A DNA stretch of 38,336 nt, from the IMG/VR virus record IMGVR_UViG_3300035184_000116, positions 1-38,336 of that record. The stretch is one strand, 5' to 3'. The position numbers and the translations under genes were made by a program. Below are positions 33,798-38,336 of the stretch, piece after piece. The DNA comes from a virus. The stretch's first letter is position 1. Each line of letters opens with the position of its first letter. Below the pieces are notes generated by a model. It had not been told where the DNA came from. It did no database searches and worked only from the letters and a program-made list of their open reading frames with translations.

Positions 33798-34310
33798 TTA
33801 AAAAGTAGAGTCTAATTTTAGTTTTCTGTAAGTAATATTTACGTAAAGAGTTCCATCTCCAACCGTAGCGTTTCCACCTGATAAGGTTATAGCCGTGTCA
33901 GCAGGTAAAGTACCACTAACTGGTTGTATTTTATATACAGTGTCAGTTGCTGAATTTAAACTAGCTACAGGCATTGTGCCAGCAACATAAGTTCCTATTT
34001 TTAGACTAGCGACAGTAGCAAAATCAAATGCTGTTGTGTTAAAATCCATAAATATAGAAACGTTAGTTATATCATAAGCATATCCCGCACCAGGTGTTGC
34101 TAAAATTGTGTATGGAGTCGATAGAACTTGCAAGTTAGCCGACGAAATAGCAACAGTTAATTTTACCGTATCTACACCTAAGTAAGCTTGTAAGTTACTT
34201 ATAGAACAGTTTTTTGTTGCGTTGTCGTTTTCAGCATCAGTTAATATAAAATAATCAGCTCCTTCTGGGGCAATTATTGGATATGATGATGTATTACTAA
34301 TTCTTGCCAT
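33798..34310 (-). CDS. virion-associated beta-rich protein, 170 aa
   Basis: The N-terminus (MARISNTSSYPIIAPEGADY, then LTDAENDNATKNCSISNLQAYLG) resembles a short module found at the start of many phage tail-fibre and appendage proteins, with the Thr-Lys-Asn-(Cys/Phe)-(Ser/Thr) turn. After it comes a beta-sandwich-like body (VKLTVAISSANLQVLSTPYT, YAYDITNVSIFMDF). It is therefore a probable fibre base, decoration or appendage protein. It is preceded by a coiled-coil gene and followed by the 74-residue gene within a few bases. Confidence 0.6.
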   Translation of the reverse strand: MARISNTSSYPIIAPEGADYFILTDAENDNATKNCSISNLQAYLGVDTVKLTVAISSANLQVLSTPYTILATPGAGYAYDITNVSIFMDFNTTAFDFATVASLKIGTYVAGTMPVASLNSATDTVYKIQPVSGTLPADTAITLSGGNATVGDGTLYVNITYRKLKLDSTF

Positions 34311-34318
34311 AAATGTTA

Positions 34319-34573
34319 TTATTTACTTTGTTCTTCTTTTGCTTCTTCAGCATCTTTAACTTCTCCAGTAGCTAAATCAATAACAGAATTTAATCCGTAT
34401 TTTTCTCCTAATTCTTTTTCAACTACTAAAAATTTATCTTTAATAACATCTAAATCTTTAGTAAATAAAACCTGTTGATAAACTGAATCAGCTAGTTTTA
34501 ATTTTACTTGAGTAAATTCTTGATTTAAAGCTTGTAAATTTTGTAGTTCTTCTGGTGTTAATTTTTGTGACAT
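34319..34573 (-). CDS. small coiled-coil protein, 84 aa
   Basis: Helical and charged: LTPEELQNLQALNQEFTQVK, then a second helix KDLDVIKDKFLVVEKELGEK and an acidic tail (EVKDAEEAKEEQSK). It looks like a two-helix coiled coil of the prefoldin-like kind seen among small phage virion or assembly proteins. Its function is unknown. It is the first gene after the best promoter of the window (TTG-N19-TATATTTG), and so would be the first gene of the transcript running into the terminase and portal genes. Confidence 0.65.
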   Translation of the reverse strand: MSQKLTPEELQNLQALNQEFTQVKLKLADSVYQQVLFTKDLDVIKDKFLVVEKELGEKYGLNSVIDLATGEVKDAEEAKEEQSK

Positions 34574-34602
34574 TTTAGATTTTTTTAAATTAGATTTATT
34601 TA

Positions 34603-34632
34603 CAAATATACAAATTATTATTTAGTCTTCAA
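34603..34632 (-). promoter_or_regulatory. Bacteroidota promoter, TTG-N19-TATATTTG
   Basis: On the - strand TTG (34630-34632), 19 bases, then TATATTTG (34603-34610) match the Bacteroidota sigma consensus exactly. The start codon lies 29 bases beyond the box. The 5' part of the element lies inside the last codons of the preceding gene. Best promoter candidate in the window. Confidence 0.72.
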
Positions 34633-35014
34633 TAACATCTTCCTGTACTTCTTCTTCAACTGGCGGAACAGGTGGCACTGGATTTTGCCAAGTGAAATAT
34701 AAGTCCTCGTTTACTGGTACAATCTGAGATTCTATACTCGCTGCAATAGACGCTTGCATTGCTGGTACATCTAAAGATCCTTCTAACCATCCAATAACCA
34801 CGTTCTCAAAAGCTTCTGTATCTTCGTAAGGCGTAAAAGGCTTTCCTGCTACATACGTGTAGCTTTGTATCCCAATACTGTTTGCCGAATAAGTAATACC
34901 CCCAGATTCTTCTGAACCTGTATAATCATAATGTACTGTGTATATTACGTTATCTTCACCTTCACTTTGAATGTGAGCATTCATTTGATTTATTGTCCAA
35001 TTGTAAGTAATCAT
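34622..35014 (-). CDS. small conserved phage protein, 130 aa
   Basis: Begins with ITYNWTINQMNAHIQSEGED, then NVIYTVHYDYTGSEE, the start of a small family common in marine phages (tail-side genes; function unknown). Later VVIGWLEG and AMQASIAASIESQI form helices, and the end is a Pro/Glu-rich tail (NPVPPVPPVEEEVQEDV) that is probably disordered. It has no cysteine. It follows the appendage gene by 26 bases and precedes the promoter. A tail-appendage or fibre-assembly role is likely only by context. Confidence 0.65.
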   Translation of the reverse strand: MITYNWTINQMNAHIQSEGEDNVIYTVHYDYTGSEESGGITYSANSIGIQSYTYVAGKPFTPYEDTEAFENVVIGWLEGSLDVPAMQASIAASIESQIVPVNEDLYFTWQNPVPPVPPVEEEVQEDVIED

Positions 35015-35040
35015 AATTTATTTATTTATAGGTTATTAAT

Positions 35041-36231
35041 TTAAAAATTAGTGTCATATTTTACTAGAAAAAATGAGTACGTATAAAAACCAACGTATGC
35101 GTTATATTCTGATCTGTCGTGAATAAAAAACATTTCGTCTTCTTTAGACGCCTGAGCTATATCTCTTAAGTCAATTGTAACGGTTCCATTTAAAGCTGAA
35201 TATGTAATTTGTAGTCTTCGGTTAGAAACATACGTGAGAGCATTATTTGTTTTTTTATACTGGTAAAAAGGCACATTACCACCAGTAATACTTGCACTAA
35301 GTAAAAATTCATCATTACTACCTAAAGTGCCTTTTAAAACAAAACCAGAAGGTTCGCCTGTTAAACTAGAATAACCTGTTTGACTAGGTATGTAACTAAA
35401 TAAGGAGTTGGTGTCTGAGAGTTGATAACTATTAACTCCAGATAGTTTACTACCTACGTAATTATAGTTTGAAAATTTACTAGTATATAAATAAGTAGCT
35501 TTCCAGTCAGTAGTGCCCCTCACGTATATTAAATCTGTTGATTGGTCAGTGCTTGTTACAGGTAAAGAACATTCGTTTGTAAGCTCGTATTCCATAATCC
35601 TAGTTTTCACGGTTCCCGATTGGTAAGGAACTCCTGCTTCTACACTCACTGTTAAATAAATCTTTGTATTATCTGTAGATATAGCAGATGTAAGTTCTAG
35701 GTAATTACTAGATTGACTTGTCGTTGGTAGCGGTACTGAAATTGACTCTACATCAACAAATGTAGGAGAGCTTATATTATATGCAGCAGAAAGATTGTAT
35801 TCTATAAAAGTTACAACATTACTAATAGAAGTACTCCCGTCTGTATAATTAAAACGAGTCATAACAACAATAAATTTAGTTCCCGTTGAATTAAAAAAAC
35901 AACCATTAGCAGATCCTAACAAATAGTTAGTACCGTAACGTGTATAATTATAAGCGCTTCCACTACCAGTTCCATAAACAGGAATTTGAGTTTTTGTTTG
36001 ATTATCTAAATCAGCTAAAGTCCAGTTAGGGTTTAAAGTCCAAGGATTATTACCATAGTTTCTAAAATTTAATAAACTGTTTTTAGAGCCGCTAAAAGTA
36101 GAATCCCACTGAGAAGGGGTAGTAGCATTAGCGTCCCCAATAAGCTGGGAAAGTGTAGGGGTTGAAGTTGGTGGATCAATAAAATCCGCAACATCTTGCA
36201 TACTGAAAGTTGTGGTATTTGGTACACCCAT
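35041..36231 (-). CDS. tail appendage protein with conserved N-terminal module, 396 aa
   Basis: The N-terminal ~60 residues (GVPNTTTFSMQDVADFIDPP, TLSQLIGDANATTPSQWDS, GSKNSLLNFRNYG) form a module that recurs at the start of different Bacteroidota phage appendage proteins; I infer that it anchors the protein to the virion. The rest (WTLNPNWTLADLDNQTKTQI onward) is beta-strand-rich with repeated Tyr/Ser/Thr, perhaps a propeller or receptor-binding domain. No signal peptide and only two cysteines. It shares one base with the fibre gene upstream (TAATG). Receptor recognition is likely but not shown. Confidence 0.65.
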   Translation of the reverse strand: MGVPNTTTFSMQDVADFIDPPTSTPTLSQLIGDANATTPSQWDSTFSGSKNSLLNFRNYGNNPWTLNPNWTLADLDNQTKTQIPVYGTGSGSAYNYTRYGTNYLLGSANGCFFNSTGTKFIVVMTRFNYTDGSTSISNVVTFIEYNLSAAYNISSPTFVDVESISVPLPTTSQSSNYLELTSAISTDNTKIYLTVSVEAGVPYQSGTVKTRIMEYELTNECSLPVTSTDQSTDLIYVRGTTDWKATYLYTSKFSNYNYVGSKLSGVNSYQLSDTNSLFSYIPSQTGYSSLTGEPSGFVLKGTLGSNDEFLLSASITGGNVPFYQYKKTNNALTYVSNRRLQITYSALNGTVTIDLRDIAQASKEDEMFFIHDRSEYNAYVGFYTYSFFLVKYDTNF

Positions 36232-38336
36232 TATATTCCTGCTTTTTCCAACCTTGCCTCTAACTCAGCAATTTTAGCTATTAATAAATCTATATACTTT
36301 ACTGACTTATACCCCCTGTCGTCAGTATCAACAAATTCAGGGTGTGTTTCCTCAAGCTCTTGAGCTATAACACCTGTTCTATAATCGCCCTCATTACCTT
36401 TCATTTCAAAAGACTTCCAAGATATATCTATATTATCACCTGTTAAATCCTCAATTTTAGTTTTATGTCTTATATCAGAATTTAATTGAAAGTTATTAGT
36501 TTTACAAACACCTGCAGTTGAAAACGAAACCTGATTACTCCAGTCCCACGTTTCTCCACCATCTGCAGTAGAAGGAGCCATTACGTATGTATCGTCAGAA
36601 GCTATATGGTGAACCCAAGATTTATAAGTCGAATTTACTTTTATATAAAAAGGCGTTGTGCTATTTTGAATTAATGCTCGTCCGTCAACAGTTAGTTTTT
36701 GACCTGGTGCAGTAGTTCCAACACCTACATTACCCCCATAAGGATTTATAGCTATATCTCTTCCAGTGGTTGCAGCATTGTTCGTAGCTTGAATGTATTG
36801 TCTACTTCCAGCTCCTGAACTAAAGGTTATTTTACTATCAAAAGTTCCTGAAGATTTTACTACAAGTCCAGCCCTATTTAAAGTATCAGATAGATTTACC
36901 GCATAATTTGTGTCTGTCCTAAATACATCTAATTTACCATCAGGATTATTATTTCCAATACCTACGTCCCCACTGCTATTAATTAACATCCTAATATTAG
37001 TACTACCTGTAATACTACCGTTATTTGTCTTAAAGACTAAGTCCCCTTGTGAAGCAAGTGTTAGTATATTACCTTCTAAAGTACCTATTGCGTTTACTTG
37101 ACCTCCATCATCATCAGTAAACCGTATTATAGAATTTTTATCAACCCCCCCTGAAGAAATTATAAGCTGAGCTGTATTATCACTTGTATCATTACCCTCT
37201 ATTTCCAACTTAGCACCAGGATCAGCCGTACCGATCCCAACGTTGCCTGAATTATTATTAGATATATTAGTACCATTAGAACTCCAATGAGTTCCACTAC
37301 CTCCACCGCTACTAGCGTTTGGTAGTTTTATTAAAACCCACGCAGCAGAACTAAAATCAAGTCCGCCTTGCATATTATTTGTTTCACTAGGGTACTCATC
37401 AAAGAATCCTTGAATATTATCATCATTACCAAATCCAGCTGTTACAAAAGTATCTTGTCCACTAAAAACTCGTGTAGCAGATACAGTAATCTTAGCATCT
37501 GCAGCGCCTTCCCAATTGAAAGCATTTGCAGTTGCTGTCGTATACGCGGCTGATGGATTTGTAACATTGCCATCAGACATTCTTACAAAATTTTGAGCTG
37601 GATTCACCCATCTACCAAAACCATCATAAGCACCATTTATACCCCATCCATACTTAGTGCTTAAAGCCATTCCATTATCCGTACCTCCACTAAAGAAATA
37701 CTTCCAAGGTCTACCTTCAGGAACACCATAAATAAAATCAACAGTTCTAGTGTCTCTCCATTTTGTAAAATCTGTAGCGCCCATTATCCTAACCTCTGTA
37801 GGATAACTGTCGCCAAAGTCAGCGGAGAATTCAGTTGTTTCGTTTTGAGTATCACCTGTTGACAACCCACTTACGGATGACCAAGTGCTTTGAATAGCTG
37901 TCATTGCGCTAGCAGCATATCTACCTACTAAAATCCATTCTCCATAATTATCTGTAATTACTCTACATTGTTTTAATCCTCCATTAGGCGTTTGTATTAA
38001 TCTTATTTCTGATGTATATACCCCAAAGTTTGTTGGAGTTGCCGTAGTACTTAAATCTTGAGTAGGTGTTGTTATATTTCCAACAACATCCAACTTAGCC
38101 CCAGGACTAGTCGTCCCGATACCTACGTTGCCGCTACCCTCCAGGGTCATAATAGTAGGTGCTTCGGTGGAACCTGTCCAATCATAGCCACTTGCTGTTT
38201 CTCCTCTTATTTTGAATTTTATCTTAGTTTCAAACGTTGTATTAGGAGTTCCTTCTGCTCCAATCCAAGCGTGTCTTCCGTGACCTGATGCATTAGCTTT
38301 ACCTACTAACTCCAAAGCAGCCGCTGCTGTAATTAC
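36231..38336 (-). CDS. tail fibre with C-terminal peptidase S74 chaperone domain (5' partial)
   Basis: The frame stays open to the window edge (upstream residues VITAAAALELVGK), so the start is outside and the first in-frame TTG is not a start. The visible 701 residues hold four copies of the fibre motif G(N/D)VGIG-x-x-x-P-x-x-KL at about 70-84, 364-380, 455-471 and 535-550 (the last as GVG), between beta-rich segments. Residues ~615-701 are an S74 intramolecular chaperone: NSDIRHKTKI carries the Ser and Lys of the self-cleavage dyad, then GVIAQELEETHPEFV and a final coiled coil LIAKIAELEARLEKAG. The chaperone trimerises the fibre and is cut off after folding. Receptor-binding role is standard for such fibres. 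Confidence 0.88.
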   Translation of the reverse strand, partial: VITAAAALELVGKANASGHGRHAWIGAEGTPNTTFETKIKFKIRGETASGYDWTGSTEAPTIMTLEGSGNVGIGTTSPGAKLDVVGNITTPTQDLSTTATPTNFGVYTSEIRLIQTPNGGLKQCRVITDNYGEWILVGRYAASAMTAIQSTWSSVSGLSTGDTQNETTEFSADFGDSYPTEVRIMGATDFTKWRDTRTVDFIYGVPEGRPWKYFFSGGTDNGMALSTKYGWGINGAYDGFGRWVNPAQNFVRMSDGNVTNPSAAYTTATANAFNWEGAADAKITVSATRVFSGQDTFVTAGFGNDDNIQGFFDEYPSETNNMQGGLDFSSAAWVLIKLPNASSGGGSGTHWSSNGTNISNNNSGNVGIGTADPGAKLEIEGNDTSDNTAQLIISSGGVDKNSIIRFTDDDGGQVNAIGTLEGNILTLASQGDLVFKTNNGSITGSTNIRMLINSSGDVGIGNNNPDGKLDVFRTDTNYAVNLSDTLNRAGLVVKSSGTFDSKITFSSGAGSRQYIQATNNAATTGRDIAINPYGGNVGVGTTAPGQKLTVDGRALIQNSTTPFYIKVNSTYKSWVHHIASDDTYVMAPSTADGGETWDWSNQVSFSTAGVCKTNNFQLNSDIRHKTKIEDLTGDNIDISWKSFEMKGNEGDYRTGVIAQELEETHPEFVDTDDRGYKSVKYIDLLIAKIAELEARLEKAGI

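Noticed and set aside
38313-38315. TTG as start of the fibre gene
   Set aside because: The frame continues upstream to the window edge with fibre-like residues, so the gene is cut off and this is an internal codon.

Overview
The window is a stretch of a tailed-phage (or prophage-like viral contig) genome, most likely a short-tailed (podovirus-like) phage of a marine or aquatic Bacteroidota (Flavobacteriia-type) host. The support is: AT-rich sequence; several exact matches to the Bacteroidota -7 promoter box TAnnTTTG, one of them with TTG at the expected 19-nt distance; A-rich leaders instead of Shine-Dalgarno sites; and a full head/portal/terminase/tail-hub cassette without sheath, tape-measure or baseplate proteins of long-tailed phages. 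The major capsid protein, portal, TerL and the very long P22-gp10-like tail protein look closest to those of crAss-like/Cellulophaga-type phages of Bacteroidota. That affinity is recognition by eye, not a search result.

Layout. Positions 1-4225 are on the + strand: a tightly packed early/replication cluster, mostly with start/stop overlaps. It holds the C-terminal end of a probable primase-helicase, three small unknown genes (one a candidate PD-(D/E)XK nuclease), an SNF2-type helicase, a 35-residue membrane mini-protein, a VRR-NUC nuclease, a stand-alone DnaA domain IV-like DNA-binding protein, and a zinc-finger HNH nuclease. Positions 4217-38336 are on the - strand: the virion cassette, transcribed right to left. 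In order of transcription it has a tail fibre with a C-terminal S74 chaperone domain (cut by the window edge), a second appendage protein, small virion-associated genes, a tandem GroES-like protein, a candidate small terminase, TerL, portal, scaffold, major capsid protein, connector/ring proteins, a 1606-residue tail stabilisation/muzzle-type protein, cysteine-rich repeat adhesins, a GNAT-like protein, and three internal/ejection proteins of which the last is 2571 residues. The two clusters converge and their last genes overlap by 9 bp.

Regulation. Within the late cassette three -7 promoter boxes lie just upstream of gene starts (34.6 kb, 28.0 kb, 24.5 kb). Two intrinsic terminators lie after the capsid gene and after the next gene. 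This divides the cassette into sub-transcripts and should raise capsid and scaffold expression relative to downstream genes.

There is no gene-free stretch above about 80 bases. No tRNA, CRISPR, insertion sequence, integrase, lysin/holin, DNA polymerase or RNA polymerase is recognisable in the window; the lytic and remaining replication genes presumably lie outside it.
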